Of a DNA stretch of 64,000 nt, positions 38,453 through 47,213 are shown piece by piece. The stretch is from Aromatoleum evansii (GTDB lineage Bacteria; Pseudomonadota; Gammaproteobacteria; Burkholderiales; Rhodocyclaceae). The translations under genes and the position numbers were made by a program. The stretch lies in NCBI RefSeq assembly GCF_012910805.1, contig NZ_WTVK01000017.1, forward strand, positions 1 through 64,000, in the 5' to 3' direction. A model generated the notes under the pieces. The model had not been told where the DNA came from. It was given only the letters and a program-made list of their open reading frames with translations, and searched no databases. Each line of letters begins with the position of its first letter. Positions within the stretch are counted from its first letter, which is position 1.

Positions 38453-39385
38453 TTATGCCCGGTCGGACACGCGTTCACCCAGCAGGCCGGTGGGCCGGAA
38501 GATGAGCACGAGGCCGAGGATGATGAAGGCGAAGATGTCCTGGTAGGACGAGTTCAGGAAGCCGAAGGTGAGGTGCTCGATGTAGCCCGCGCCGAAGGAT
38601 TCGACCAGGCCCAGCACGATGCCGCCCAGCATTGCGCCGCCGAGGTTGCCGATGCCGCCCAGCACGGCCGCCGTGAAGGCCTTCAGGCCCGGCATGAAGC
38701 CCATGCCGTAGTGCGCGATGCCGTAGTTGCTCGCGAACATCACGCCCGCGACGGCCGCGAGCGCGGCGCCGATGACGAAGGTGAGCGCGATGATCATGTT
38801 GGTGTCGACGCCCATCAGTGCGGCGACGCGGTGGTTCTCGGCGGTGGCGCGCATCGCGCGGCCGAGCTTGGTCTTGGTCACCAGCAGGACCAGGCCGGCC
38901 ATCATCAGGGCCGAGACGATGACGATCGTGATCTGGATCGGGGTGATGAACACGCCCTCGATCGGCTGCACCGGCGTCGTCGAGATGAGCTGCGGGAAGG
39001 TGTGGTAGTTGCGCCCCCAGATGATCATCGCCAGCGTCTGCAGCAGGAAGGACACGCCGATCGCGGTGATCAGCGGCGCGAGCCGCGGCGCGTTGCGCAG
39101 CGGGCGGTAGGCGAGGCGCTCCATCGTGAAGGCGAGCAGCATGCACACCGGGATCGCGACCAGCAGCGACAGCGTCAGCATCGCGATCGGCGACATGCCG
39201 GGGGCCACCCCCATCAGGAACATCATGGTCTGCAGGGCGGTGAGCGCGCCGACCATCACCAGGTCACCGTGGGCGAAGTTGATCAGGCCCAGGATGCCGT
39301 ACACCATCGTGTAGCCGAGGGCGACGAGCGCATACACGCTGCCGACGACGAGGCCGTTCACGATCTGTTGAAGAAAGATTTCCAT
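38453..39385 (-). CDS. livH: LivH-type branched-chain amino-acid ABC permease
   Basis: The 310-residue inner-membrane permease starts MEIFLQQIVNGLVVGSVYAL and has eight or so hydrophobic helices and the LivH signature GLINFAHGDLVMVGAL (about residues 38-53). The EAA-type loop AVLGGIGNLGGAMLGG lies near 230. With LivM it forms the membrane channel for leucine-type substrates delivered by a LivK protein and powered by LivG/LivF. The ATPase genes are not in the window; they normally follow livM and would be beyond the inserted prophage. ATG 39385 is chosen over upstream codons because the family starts at MEIFLQQ. Confidence 0.93.
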   Translation of the reverse strand: MEIFLQQIVNGLVVGSVYALVALGYTMVYGILGLINFAHGDLVMVGALTALQTMMFLMGVAPGMSPIAMLTLSLLVAIPVCMLLAFTMERLAYRPLRNAPRLAPLITAIGVSFLLQTLAMIIWGRNYHTFPQLISTTPVQPIEGVFITPIQITIVIVSALMMAGLVLLVTKTKLGRAMRATAENHRVAALMGVDTNMIIALTFVIGAALAAVAGVMFASNYGIAHYGMGFMPGLKAFTAAVLGGIGNLGGAMLGGIVLGLVESFGAGYIEHLTFGFLNSSYQDIFAFIILGLVLIFRPTGLLGERVSDRA

Positions 39386-39576
39386 GTTTACCCTCGGAAG
39401 GTCGGGTGCGGGCCGCACAGGGGTGAATGATGCGGGGTGGCCGTCGTGAGGCCGGTCCGCCGTTCGGACGCTGGTTTGGCGCGCGCCGTTCGCGCGCGCA
39501 TGAGGTTCGGCGCGGGTGTGCCCGCCGGACCGCAGGAAAGCTCAAAATACATCGGGTTACATGTCGCGAGAGTCAC

Positions 39577-39616
39577 AAAAAAGGGGGTGCGATCGTGCTG
39601 CGTGATCGCAACCCCC
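39577..39616 (-). terminator. Intrinsic terminator after first livK-like gene
   Basis: On the minus strand GGGGG-T-TGCGATC pairs with GATCGCA-CCCCC and is followed by TTTTTT. It sits 44 bases past the binding-protein stop and before livH, so the binding protein can be made in excess over the permease, with partial readthrough into livH. Confidence 0.88.
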
Positions 39617-39659
39617 GCTTCGGGTCATCCAGACTGGCGGGCCGGAATGACCGCCGGAA

Positions 39660-40775
39660 TTACATTGGTGCCCAGGTGCCGGCCTTGAACTGGTACATCG
39701 TGATGGCGCCGTCCTTGATGTCGCCCAGATCGTCGAAGGCTACCGTGCCGGTCACGCCGGAGAAGCTGCCCTTCTTCAGCTCGGGCAGGTACTTGGCCGG
39801 CTCGACCGAATTGGCCGTCTGCATCGCATTGATCATCGCCGTTGCCGCGTCATAGGCATAGGGCGAGTAGATCTGCACGTCGGCGTTGAAGCGCGCCTTG
39901 TAGCGGTTGCGGAACTCGGTGCCGCCCGGCATCTTCTCGATCGGCAGGCCGGCCATCGAGCAGTAGGCGTTGGCGCCGATCGCCTCGCCCGCGAGCTTGA
40001 TCATCTCCGGGCTGCAGCCGCCGTCGCCGGTGACGAACTTCGCTTCCACGCCGAGCTGCTTGAGCTGGCGCAGCATCGGGCCACCCTGGGCGTCCATGCC
40101 GCCGAAGAAGATCACGTCGGGCTTGGCGCCGCGGATCTTGGTCAGGATCGCGTTGAAGTCGGTCGCCTTGTCGGTCGTGAATTCGCGCGCGACGATCTTG
40201 CCGCCGCCCGCCTTCACCGCCTTCTCGGTCTCGTCGGCGAGGCCCTGGCCGTAGGCCGTGCGGTCGTCGATGATCGCGACGGTCTTCGCGGCGAGCGGGC
40301 CGACGATGAACTTGCCGAGAACGCCGCCCTGCTGGACATCGTTGGCGATGGTGCGGAACACGCCCTTGTAGCCCTGGCGGGTGAGGGTGGGGTTGGTGGC
40401 CGAGGGCGAGATCATCGGCACGCCGGCCTGGTTGTAGATGCGCGAGGCCGGGATCGTGGTGCCGGAGTTCAGGTGGCCGACGACGCCTTTCACGCCGGCG
40501 TCGACGAGACGCTGTGCGACCGTGGTGCCGGTGCGCGGGTCGGCCTGGTCGTCTTCGCCCATCAGTTCGAACTTGACCTTCTTGCCGCCGATGGTGACGC
40601 CCTTGGCGTTGGCGTCCTCGACGGCGAGGCGTGCGCCGTTCTCGTTGTCCTTGCCGAGGTGGGAGATGGTGCCGGTCAGCGGGGCGACGCTGCCGAGCTT
40701 GACGACCATTTCCTGCGCCTGGGCGACGGACAGGCCGATGCCCATGATCGCGAGTGCGACGACGGTGTGCTTCAT
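39660..40775 (-). CDS. Branched-chain amino-acid binding protein (LivK-type), copy 1
   Basis: The 371-residue periplasmic protein has a signal peptide (MKHTVVALAIMGIGLSVAQA) followed by the LivJ/LivK-type fold: VKLGSVAPLTGTISHLGKDN, then NGARLAVEDANAKG (about residues 45-58), VKGVVGHLNSGTTIPASRIY and a central RTAYGQGLADE hinge region. It captures a small amino-acid-like ligand and delivers it to LivHM. A GGAGGAG ribosome site precedes the ATG. It is closely related to the neighbouring copy 2, so the pair is a tandem duplication. Confidence 0.93.
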   Translation of the reverse strand: MKHTVVALAIMGIGLSVAQAQEMVVKLGSVAPLTGTISHLGKDNENGARLAVEDANAKGVTIGGKKVKFELMGEDDQADPRTGTTVAQRLVDAGVKGVVGHLNSGTTIPASRIYNQAGVPMISPSATNPTLTRQGYKGVFRTIANDVQQGGVLGKFIVGPLAAKTVAIIDDRTAYGQGLADETEKAVKAGGGKIVAREFTTDKATDFNAILTKIRGAKPDVIFFGGMDAQGGPMLRQLKQLGVEAKFVTGDGGCSPEMIKLAGEAIGANAYCSMAGLPIEKMPGGTEFRNRYKARFNADVQIYSPYAYDAATAMINAMQTANSVEPAKYLPELKKGSFSGVTGTVAFDDLGDIKDGAITMYQFKAGTWAPM

Positions 40776-41289
40776 GTTTCTCCTCCAGCGAGATCGATTC
40801 GTGAGATTGAGGGCCTGAACGACACTTTTGGCCTTCGTGAGCGCCGAAGGGCCGCCAGGGTACTGCACGTGATACCGCCTTTCCGTTCGCCCCCGACTAT
40901 CACCGATGCGGCGCAACGGTCCCGGGGGGCTGAAAAGTTCGCGTATTCTGCCCAAAAACGGACCGTGATGCGCAAATTGCAACAGTGCTGTGCAGGATCC
41001 GGGCTTCTGCAGCGCAGCAAGGACTCGCCGGGGGCGTGATTCGTCGATGACGAGAGCCTGCATTGCGGGCCCGGATCATTGTCTGGTGCGGGTTTCGAAC
41101 GGATCGACCTGTCTTTGCACGCATGATGCATTGCACAAGTCGTGCCAGATTGTGGAAAACCCTAATGCCGCCAGTCGGCTCCCGCCCGCCAGGCCCCCGC
41201 AGGCAAAAGAAAGGGGCGCCGCAGCGCCCCGATCCGGTTCTTTTCCGCCGCGCGCCGCACGCTCGTGGTGCGGTGCGCGCTTCACGCGA
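40776..41289. other. Intergenic region between two livK-like genes
   Basis: These 514 bases have no credible gene. They should hold the promoter of copy 1 on the minus strand; an A/T-richer patch around 40,930-40,990 is the best candidate, but no clear -35/-10 pair is seen. The copy 2 terminator lies near the right side. Confidence 0.5.
41203..41230 (-). terminator. Intrinsic terminator after second livK-like gene
   Basis: On the minus strand GGGGCGC-TGCG-GCGCCCC forms a perfect seven-pair stem with a tetraloop, followed by TTTCTTTT. It lies 60 bases past the copy 2 stop and separates the two binding-protein genes into distinct transcripts. Confidence 0.92.
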
Positions 41290-42402
41290 TCAGTTGAGGG
41301 CTTCCCACTTGCCGCCCTTGAACTGGTACAGCGTCACGCCGCCGTCGAGGATGTCGCCGTTCTTGTCGAAGGCGATCTTGCCGGTCACGCCGGGAACGCT
41401 GAGCTTCTGCAGTGCCGGCAGGTACTTGCCCGGTTCGACCGAGCCCGCGGCCTTCATCGCCTCGATCAGCGCCATCGCGGCGTCGTAGCTGTACGGGGCG
41501 TAGAGCTGCACGTCGCCCTTGTACACTTCCTTGAAGCGCTTGTTGAACGCGGCGCCGCCCGGCATCTTGTCCATCGGGATGCCGGCCTGCGTGCAATAGG
41601 CGTCGCCGCTCATCGCGTCGCCCGCGAGCTTGATCATCTCGCCGGTGCAGGCGCCGTCGCCGCCGAGGAACTTGGCGCCGAGGCCGAGCTGCTTCATCTG
41701 GCGCAGCATCGGGGCGGCCTGCGCGTCCATGCCGCCGAAGAACACGGCGTCGGGCTGCTTGCCCTTGATCTTGGTGAGGATGGCGGTGAAGTCAGTGGCC
41801 TTGTCGTTGGTGAACTCGCGGCCCACGACCTGTACGCCTTCCTTCTTCAGGCTCTCGGCGAAGGCATCGGCGAGGCCCTGGCCGTAGGCGGTGCGGTCGT
41901 CGATGATCGCGACCTTCTTCGCGCCCAGCTTGTTCGCGTACGTCGCCATCGCCGCGCCCTGCTGCAGGTCGTTGGCGATGACGCGGAAGGTGACCTTGTA
42001 GCCTTGCTGGGTGAGCTTCGGGTTGGTCGACGACGGCGTGATGACCGGCACGCCGGCCTGCTCGTAGATGCGCGAGGCGGGGATCGAGGCACCCGAGGTG
42101 ACGTGGCCCACCACGCCCTTAACGCCCGCGTCGGTGAGGCGTTGCGCGACGGTCGTCGCGGTGCGCGGGTCGGCCTGGTCGTCCTCGCTGAGGAGCTCGA
42201 ACTTGACCTTCTGGCCACCGATCGTGGTGCCCTTGGCGTTGGCGTCCTCGATGGCGAGGCGCACGCCGTTTTCGCCGTCCTTGCCGATGTGGGCGATCGG
42301 GCCGGTGAGCGGGCCGGCGTGACCGATCTTGACGACGGTCTGGGCATGGGCGGCCGACAGGCCGGCCGTGGCGAGTGCGAGGGCGATCAGGGTCTTCTTC
42401 AT
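41290..42402 (-). CDS. Branched-chain amino-acid binding protein (LivK-type), copy 2
   Basis: The 370-residue periplasmic protein has a signal peptide (MKKTLIALALATAGLSAAHA), then VVKIGHAGPLTGPIAHIGKD and GENGVRLAIEDANAKGTTIG. The ligand region VKGVVGHVTSGASIPASRIY is nearly identical in layout to copy 1. The two proteins align along their whole length with conservative changes. It has its own terminator and a divergent upstream region shared with a lipoprotein gene, so it is separately transcribed. Distinct ligand preference is the usual reason for keeping both copies; the ligand cannot be read from sequence. Confidence 0.93.
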   Translation of the reverse strand: MKKTLIALALATAGLSAAHAQTVVKIGHAGPLTGPIAHIGKDGENGVRLAIEDANAKGTTIGGQKVKFELLSEDDQADPRTATTVAQRLTDAGVKGVVGHVTSGASIPASRIYEQAGVPVITPSSTNPKLTQQGYKVTFRVIANDLQQGAAMATYANKLGAKKVAIIDDRTAYGQGLADAFAESLKKEGVQVVGREFTNDKATDFTAILTKIKGKQPDAVFFGGMDAQAAPMLRQMKQLGLGAKFLGGDGACTGEMIKLAGDAMSGDAYCTQAGIPMDKMPGGAAFNKRFKEVYKGDVQLYAPYSYDAAMALIEAMKAAGSVEPGKYLPALQKLSVPGVTGKIAFDKNGDILDGGVTLYQFKGGKWEALN

Positions 42403-42564
42403 GAACCGTTCTCCGGAGCGTTGTATGCGGACAGGGGCCGGTTCGCGATTGTGCCGCGCCCCGGTATGGTGCGATTCTAGCCCACGGCCGAGGTGCGCCG
42501 ACATAATGTGATGCGTCGGCGATACCAGCCGCCCGTGAAGACCCCGTCGACGAGGATGCGTCCG

Positions 42565-43050
42565 ATGAATCGCCTGTTTGCCCTGCTGTGCAGCCTGCTC
42601 GCGGCGCTGGGGCTTGCCGCCTGCGATCAGTTCAACCTGAAGGAGCTGGAGCCGGGGGTGTCGACGGCCGCCGACGTGCGCCAGCGCTTCGGCCCGCCGC
42701 AGATGGAGTGGCACAACGACGACGGTTCGGTGACCTGGGAATACACGCGCCAGCCCATGGGCACGGAGTGCTTCATGATGACGATCGGCACCGACGACGT
42801 GCTGCGCAAGGTCGAGCAGGTGCTGAACGAAAGCAACTTCGCGCGCATCCAAAGAGGCATGACCGGTGACGAGGTGCGGCGCATCCTCGGCGCGCCCGGC
42901 ACGCGCGAGCGTTTCGGACTCGCGAAGGAAACGGTGTGGGGCTGGCGCGTCGGCAAGGAGGCTTCGGGCGATCCGGTGTACTTCCTGGTGCATTTCAACG
43001 ACGACGCGCGTGTCGCGCGCACGAGCCGCTTCGTCGAACAGCGGGGGTGA
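42565..43050 (+). CDS. Outer-membrane lipoprotein, SmpA/OmlA (BamE)-like, copy 1
   Basis: The 161-residue protein has a lipoprotein signal (MNRLFALLCSLLAALGLAAC, lipobox LAAC). Two BamE/SmpA-type units follow: LEPGVSTAADVRQRFGPPQM (about 30-50) and IQRGMTGDEVRRILGAPGTR (about 97-115). Single-unit BamE supports outer-membrane protein assembly. This double-unit form is a relative, not BamE itself, and its role is unknown. It is followed four bases later by a paralogue with the same layout. ATG 42565 gives the shortest good signal peptide; ATG 42556 is an alternative. Confidence 0.82.
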   Translation: MNRLFALLCSLLAALGLAACDQFNLKELEPGVSTAADVRQRFGPPQMEWHNDDGSVTWEYTRQPMGTECFMMTIGTDDVLRKVEQVLNESNFARIQRGMTGDEVRRILGAPGTRERFGLAKETVWGWRVGKEASGDPVYFLVHFNDDARVARTSRFVEQRG

Positions 43051-43054
43051 GGTC

Positions 43055-43651
43055 GTGAGGCAGGTTGCAGCGCAGGTCAAATCCCGCCGCGTAGGACGGC
43101 GTATCGCAACGCTGCTCGCGGTGGCGGCGCTGGTCGCGGGCTGTGCGCAGACGGGGGGCTTCCGTCCCGTGGCGAGCGAGGCCGAGGCCATCGCCGTGCA
43201 TGGCGAGCCCGCGCGGCGCTGGCACAACGAGGACGGCACGCGCACGCTGGAGTACCCCACGCAGCCCTTCGGCCATGTGACGCTGATGGTCACCGTCGAC
43301 GCCGCCGGCTCGGTGCTGCGGCAGGAAAACGCGCTGTCCTTCGAGAACCTTGCCCGCATCGAGCGCGGCATGACGCGCGAACAGGTGTCGCGCCTGCTCG
43401 GCACCCACCGCTCCGTAGAGATCTTCCGCCTGAGCGGCGAAGAGGTGTGGGACTGGAACATCGAGAACGACGGCCCGGGCATCTACACCTACTTCAACGT
43501 GCACTTCATCGACGGCAAGGTCGTGCGCACCAGCCGCACCTACATCTTCCCGCACGACGGGCCGGAGATGGGCGGGCGCAGCGGCGTTTTCCCGTTCCCG
43601 GCATTTCCGCTTCACCTCCCGCGTCCGCGCCACCTCGTGTCCGCGTCCTGA
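43055..43651 (+). CDS. SmpA/OmlA-like lipoprotein, copy 2
   Basis: The 198-residue protein starts at GTG 43055, four bases after copy 1 stops. After a basic leader it has the lipobox LVAGC (near residue 33). Units resembling copy 1 follow: EAEAIAVHGEPARRWHNEDG (copy 1 has RFGPPQMEWHNDDG) and IERGMTREQVSRLLGTHRSV. WDWNIENDGPGIYTYFNVHF corresponds to WGWRVGKEASGDPVYFLVHF. The pair is therefore an ancient tandem duplication. It has a Pro-rich C-terminal tail absent from copy 1. Function is unknown; outer-membrane maintenance is a family-level guess. Confidence 0.8.
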   Translation: MRQVAAQVKSRRVGRRIATLLAVAALVAGCAQTGGFRPVASEAEAIAVHGEPARRWHNEDGTRTLEYPTQPFGHVTLMVTVDAAGSVLRQENALSFENLARIERGMTREQVSRLLGTHRSVEIFRLSGEEVWDWNIENDGPGIYTYFNVHFIDGKVVRTSRTYIFPHDGPEMGGRSGVFPFPAFPLHLPRPRHLVSAS

Positions 43652-43724
43652 CCGCGTCCTTGTACCCGGGCGGCGGCGGGTTCTGCCGGTATACTGTCGC
43701 AATACGTTGACAGAAGGTTGCGCG

Positions 43725-44561
43725 ATGATCCGGTTCAGGGCAGACGACGGCGAACACATCCACGTGAAGATCGAGGGCGAGGGGCCGCCGCTGGTGCTGC
43801 TGCATGGCTGGACCGCGAGCCATCGCGACTGGAGCCCGTTCATCGAAGCCTTCGCCGCGCACCATCGCGTCTATCGCTGGGACGCGCGCGGGCACGGCGG
43901 CCATGCCCTGCATACGGACACCCCGGTGAGCGCCGCACGCATGGCGCGCGACCTCGAGCAGATGCTTGAGCACTGGAAACTGCGCGACGCCGTCGTCATC
44001 GCTCATTCGATGGGCGCGCTGACGCTGTGGCAATACATCCGCGACTTCGGCTGCAGCCGCCTGCGCAAGATCGTCATCATCGACCAGTCGCCGCGCCTCG
44101 TCACCGACGAGCACTGGCGCTGGGGCATCTACACCGACTTCGATGCGGGGCGCAACGCCGCCTTCGTGCGTTCGCTGCAGGAGGACTTCGCCGAAGGCGT
44201 GCTGCGCCTGGTCGGGCAGAGTCTCAACGAGCGTGCGCGGCGCAAGTATCTGGAGAACGGTGAAGGCATGGCGCTCGCGCGCCAGCGCCTGCGCGAGATG
44301 ACGCCGCAGCCGCTGATCGACTGCTGGTCCAGCCTCGCCGCGGCCGACTACCGCGATGTGCTGGAGAAGATCGACGTCCCCGCGCTGCTGGTCTATGGCG
44401 GTGCGAGCAACTTCTACCACGCCCGCACCGCCCACTACGTGCGCGACAACATCCCCAACGCGCTGCTGCACATCTACGACGACGTCGACCACGCGCCGCA
44501 CCTGTGGCAGCGCGAGCGCTTCGCGCGCGACGTGCTCGACTTCATCGACGCCGCGGACTGA
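43725..44561 (+). CDS. Alpha/beta hydrolase
   Basis: The 278-residue cytoplasmic enzyme has the alpha/beta hydrolase layout. The oxyanion-hole segment is LVLLHGWTAS (near residue 30), and the nucleophile elbow AHSMGA (near 93) has the catalytic Ser. The ending DDVDHAPHLWQRE supplies the catalytic His. The family covers esterases, haloperoxidases and C-C hydrolases, so the substrate cannot be told. ATG 43725 is chosen because AGAAGG lies seven bases upstream. It is about 70 bases after the lipoprotein pair and may form its own transcript. Confidence 0.88.
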   Translation: MIRFRADDGEHIHVKIEGEGPPLVLLHGWTASHRDWSPFIEAFAAHHRVYRWDARGHGGHALHTDTPVSAARMARDLEQMLEHWKLRDAVVIAHSMGALTLWQYIRDFGCSRLRKIVIIDQSPRLVTDEHWRWGIYTDFDAGRNAAFVRSLQEDFAEGVLRLVGQSLNERARRKYLENGEGMALARQRLREMTPQPLIDCWSSLAAADYRDVLEKIDVPALLVYGGASNFYHARTAHYVRDNIPNALLHIYDDVDHAPHLWQRERFARDVLDFIDAAD

Positions 44562-44582
44562 GCGCCCGCAGCGGACGGGGCC

Positions 44583-44951
44583 CTACTTCGGCGAGCAGAA
44601 CCACAGCTTGTTGCCCTCGCTGTCGAGGAAGGCACCGACGTAGTGGCTGCCGTCGTAGAGCTCCAGCGCATCCGAGATCTTCACGTCGAGGCCGCGCAGG
44701 GCGGCTTCCAGCGCGGGCGCGTCCGCGCATTCCAGGGTGATGCGCGGGTTCGGCTCCGCGGTCGGGCTGCCGTACCAGTCGTCCTTCAGCATCAGCACCG
44801 TGCCGCCGAGTTCGAAGCCGACCTGCCGGCCGCCTTCGCTCGCCGGGGCGAGGCCCAGCGTCTCGCCGTAGAACCTGTTCGCGCGCGCGACATCGCGTAC
44901 CGCGAGCGCGACGACCTTCACGCATTTCAAACCGAGTTGGGGGGTGTTCAT
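44583..44951 (-). CDS. VOC-family (glyoxalase-like) protein
   Basis: The 122-residue protein is a single vicinal-oxygen-chelate unit pair: VKVVALAVRDVARANRFYGE (about 10-29), a middle strand pair (GFELGGTVLMLKDDWYG) and ITLECADAPALEAALRGLDV, ending GSHYVGAFLDSEGNKLWFCS. The terminal FLDSEGNKL is the typical VOC close. Members include glyoxalases, dioxygenases and resistance proteins. The His/Glu metal-ligand set is incomplete by eye, so enzymatic activity is uncertain. It is convergent with the hydrolase gene. Confidence 0.85.
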   Translation of the reverse strand: MNTPQLGLKCVKVVALAVRDVARANRFYGETLGLAPASEGGRQVGFELGGTVLMLKDDWYGSPTAEPNPRITLECADAPALEAALRGLDVKISDALELYDGSHYVGAFLDSEGNKLWFCSPK

Positions 44952-45345
44952 GATGTCCTGCTGCCCAAGCGGAGGCTGCAGCTCATTCCGGATTCTGCGT
45001 CCGGTACCGGGGCTGGCCCCCAGTGACAAAGCCGCCGTGACGATTGCTCCCGGCGGGCCGCCGCTGCCCGCAGGTGCGGGCACCGATCATTCACGCTAGC
45101 ACCCGTCCGGGAAAGTGCAAGGGCGGCACTGTCGCCATGATCCTTGCATGACGTCCGCCGGATGGCGCGATCAGGCGACGATGACCCTGTCAATAGAGTC
45201 ATTCATCTAGTCCAGCACTCCATCGTCAGGATTTCCTGCCGTGATCGGGACGCGTAGCCTGCGGCAGTGCATAGGGCAGCACCCACGCCGCGGCCGATTG
45301 CAGCGGGCCCCGGCTCCAGCGTTCGACAAACGGAGGAACACCGAC
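44952..45345. other. Divergent intergenic region between VOC and cytochrome genes
   Basis: These 394 bases contain no convincing gene. They must hold the promoters of the minus-strand VOC gene and the plus-strand cytochrome gene. ATGAC...GTCAT lies around 45,180-45,203 as a short imperfect inverted repeat that may be a regulator site; no known box is recognised. Confidence 0.4.
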
Positions 45346-46431
45346 ATGTCACACCGCACCCTGCGCGTCCTCTTCGGGCTCGCACTTGGCGCCGCAGCCG
45401 CCGGCGCGCTCGCCGGCAGCGGCACCGATCCCGCCGACTACAACGCCTTCTACGCGCCCGCCTACCAGATCCCGGACCCCGGCCTGATGGGCGCGTCGGC
45501 CGCGCGCGGCAAGGACATCTTCCGCTCCACCTACCGCTACCTCGGCGCCGAAAGCGGTAACGTCGCCGCCAACGGCAAGCCCTATGTCGGCAACAAGCTC
45601 GCCTGCGGCAACTGCCACATGGACGAAGGCACGCGCCCCTACGCGGTGCCGCTCGTCGTCGCCGCCATCGAATATGCCGATCCGAAGTTCAGCGCGCGCG
45701 AGAACGTCGCACGCGACCTGCCGATCCGCATCAACGGCTGCTTCGAGCGCTCGCTCGCGGGCGAGATGATCCCCACCGACAGCCAGTGGATGAAGGATCT
45801 GATTGCCTACGTCGAATTCCTGTCCACCGGCCTGCAGCCCGGCTACACCTGGCAGCAGGTGCCCGGCCAGGAGACCCGCAAGCCGGCCGCCCTGACGCGT
45901 GCCGCCAGTCCCACGCGCGGCGCCAACATCTACAACGACCGCTGCCGCAGCTGTCACCAGGAGGACGGTTCGGGCGTGTGGCGCGACGACGAGCAGCGCT
46001 TCCGTTATCCCGCGCTGTGGGGGGCGAACAGCCACGGGCTGATGGCCGGCATGGGGCGGCTGCAGACCGCGGCGGCCTTCGTGTACAGCAACATGCCGCA
46101 CGACAAGGTGAATGCGCTGGACCCGAACACCCTGATGGCCGCCGAGGACGCCTGGGACGTCACCGCCTACCTGCTGTCGAAGCCGCGACCCTTCAATCCG
46201 CGCCACATCACCGAGGACTGGGTCGGCGTGGGCCCCGACGGGGTGCCGAACGCGCTCAAGCGCGCGGTCGATGCGAGCTACGACTTCACCATGCCGCGCA
46301 AGGATGCGGCCGGTGCGTGGTCGATCGACCCCGCCAATCCGCCCGCCTTCCCGCGCAGCCAGCACATCTACGGCCCGTTCCAGCCGATCACGGACGCCCT
46401 CAACCAGGCGCGCCAGTCGCTCGGATACTGA
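45346..46431 (+). CDS. Dihaem cytochrome c, TsdA-like
   Basis: The 361-residue protein has a signal peptide (MSHRTLRVLFGLALGAAAAG) and two haem-binding sites, CGNCH (near residue 88) and CRSCH (near 203), each in its own cytochrome c domain. The segment after the first haem (RDLPIRINGCFERSLAGEMI) carries the conserved R-IN-CF-RS pattern of thiosulfate dehydrogenase TsdA-type cytochromes. A periplasmic electron-transfer enzyme acting on a sulfur compound is thus likely; substrate is not certain. GGAGG lies upstream of the ATG. The terminator at 46,459 closes the transcript. Confidence 0.88.
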   Translation: MSHRTLRVLFGLALGAAAAGALAGSGTDPADYNAFYAPAYQIPDPGLMGASAARGKDIFRSTYRYLGAESGNVAANGKPYVGNKLACGNCHMDEGTRPYAVPLVVAAIEYADPKFSARENVARDLPIRINGCFERSLAGEMIPTDSQWMKDLIAYVEFLSTGLQPGYTWQQVPGQETRKPAALTRAASPTRGANIYNDRCRSCHQEDGSGVWRDDEQRFRYPALWGANSHGLMAGMGRLQTAAAFVYSNMPHDKVNALDPNTLMAAEDAWDVTAYLLSKPRPFNPRHITEDWVGVGPDGVPNALKRAVDASYDFTMPRKDAAGAWSIDPANPPAFPRSQHIYGPFQPITDALNQARQSLGY

Positions 46432-46458
46432 TCCGCCATCTTTTCGGCGGTGTGTCGA

Positions 46459-46493
46459 AGAGGTCCGGAGTTCCGGGCCTCTTTGCATTTTGG
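46459..46493 (+). terminator. Intrinsic terminator after the cytochrome gene
   Basis: AGAGGTCCGG-AGTT-CCGGGCCTCT forms a ten-pair stem with one G-U wobble and a tetraloop, followed by a T-rich stretch (TTGCATTTTGG). The remaining bases to the pilin gene (46,494-46,733) must contain the pil operon promoter; the A/T-rich TATTGTTACAATTCATTTC patch near 46,600 is the best candidate. Confidence 0.82.
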
Positions 46494-46733
46494 CCGCACC
46501 GGGTAGATCCTCTCGTGACGGGCGGGAAAGGGTGCATTTCCTACCCGGATTGCGTATCCTGTGACCCTCCCGGCAGCGCTTTTCCCCGATCTTCCATATT
46601 GTTACAATTCATTTCGATGGTTTGCCGCCCTCCGGTATCATGGGCCAAGAATCTGTCCGGGCATGCGCGGGGAATTTCACCCGGGTCCGTGCCGCCCGGT
46701 TAATCCTCGGCTATCCCGGCTGGACATCCGCGT

Positions 46734-47213
46734 ATGACTTACGATCCATTCCGCGCCCGCGTGGGCCATCGCGAGAACTCCCGGCGGGCAGGGGCAGGCT
46801 TCACGCTGATCGAGCTCCTGATTGCCGTTGCGATCGTCGCCATCCTCGCTGCGATCGCCATCCCGTCCTACACCGGCTACGTCCAGCGCAGCCGCATCTC
46901 CGAGGCGACGAACGAGTTGGCCACGCTGCGCATGCGCCTCGAGCAGTACTACCAGGACAACCGCAACTACGGTTCCACGGGGTCGGCCTGCGGCGTCGCG
47001 GCGCCGTCCGCGGACGCCTTCACCATCACCTGCAACGACGGCGGCGGCAGCAACCAGACCTTCCTTGCGACGGCCACAGGCAAGGCTTCGCGCAACATGG
47101 CCGGTTTCACCTTCACGATCAACCACGACAACGTGCGGCAGACAACCGCCTTCCCTGGTGCGAGCTCACTCCCGCGCGACTGCTGGCTCCTCCGCGCGGG
47201 GGATTCGTGCTGA
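46734..47213 (+). CDS. pilE: Type IV pilin-like protein (PilE/ComE-like)
   Basis: The 159-residue prepilin has a long basic leader and the cleavage site G22-F23 with FTLIELLIAVAIVAILAAIA and Glu at mature position 5. The globular part has Cys pairs, including C-terminal RDCWLLRAGDSC forming a D-loop. PilE-type minor pilins prime the type IV pilus with FimT/V/W/X. It is the first gene of the operon here rather than the last, as in Pseudomonas. Its stop overlaps the FimT-like start. Function in pilus assembly, twitching or DNA uptake follows from the operon. Confidence 0.88.
   Translation: MTYDPFRARVGHRENSRRAGAGFTLIELLIAVAIVAILAAIAIPSYTGYVQRSRISEATNELATLRMRLEQYYQDNRNYGSTGSACGVAAPSADAFTITCNDGGGSNQTFLATATGKASRNMAGFTFTINHDNVRQTTAFPGASSLPRDCWLLRAGDSC

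Noticed and set aside
37457-39430. 657-codon plus-strand frame opposite livM/livH
   Set aside because: It crosses the phage end and two real permease genes, and its His/Asp/Arg-rich sequence is typical of an antisense shadow.
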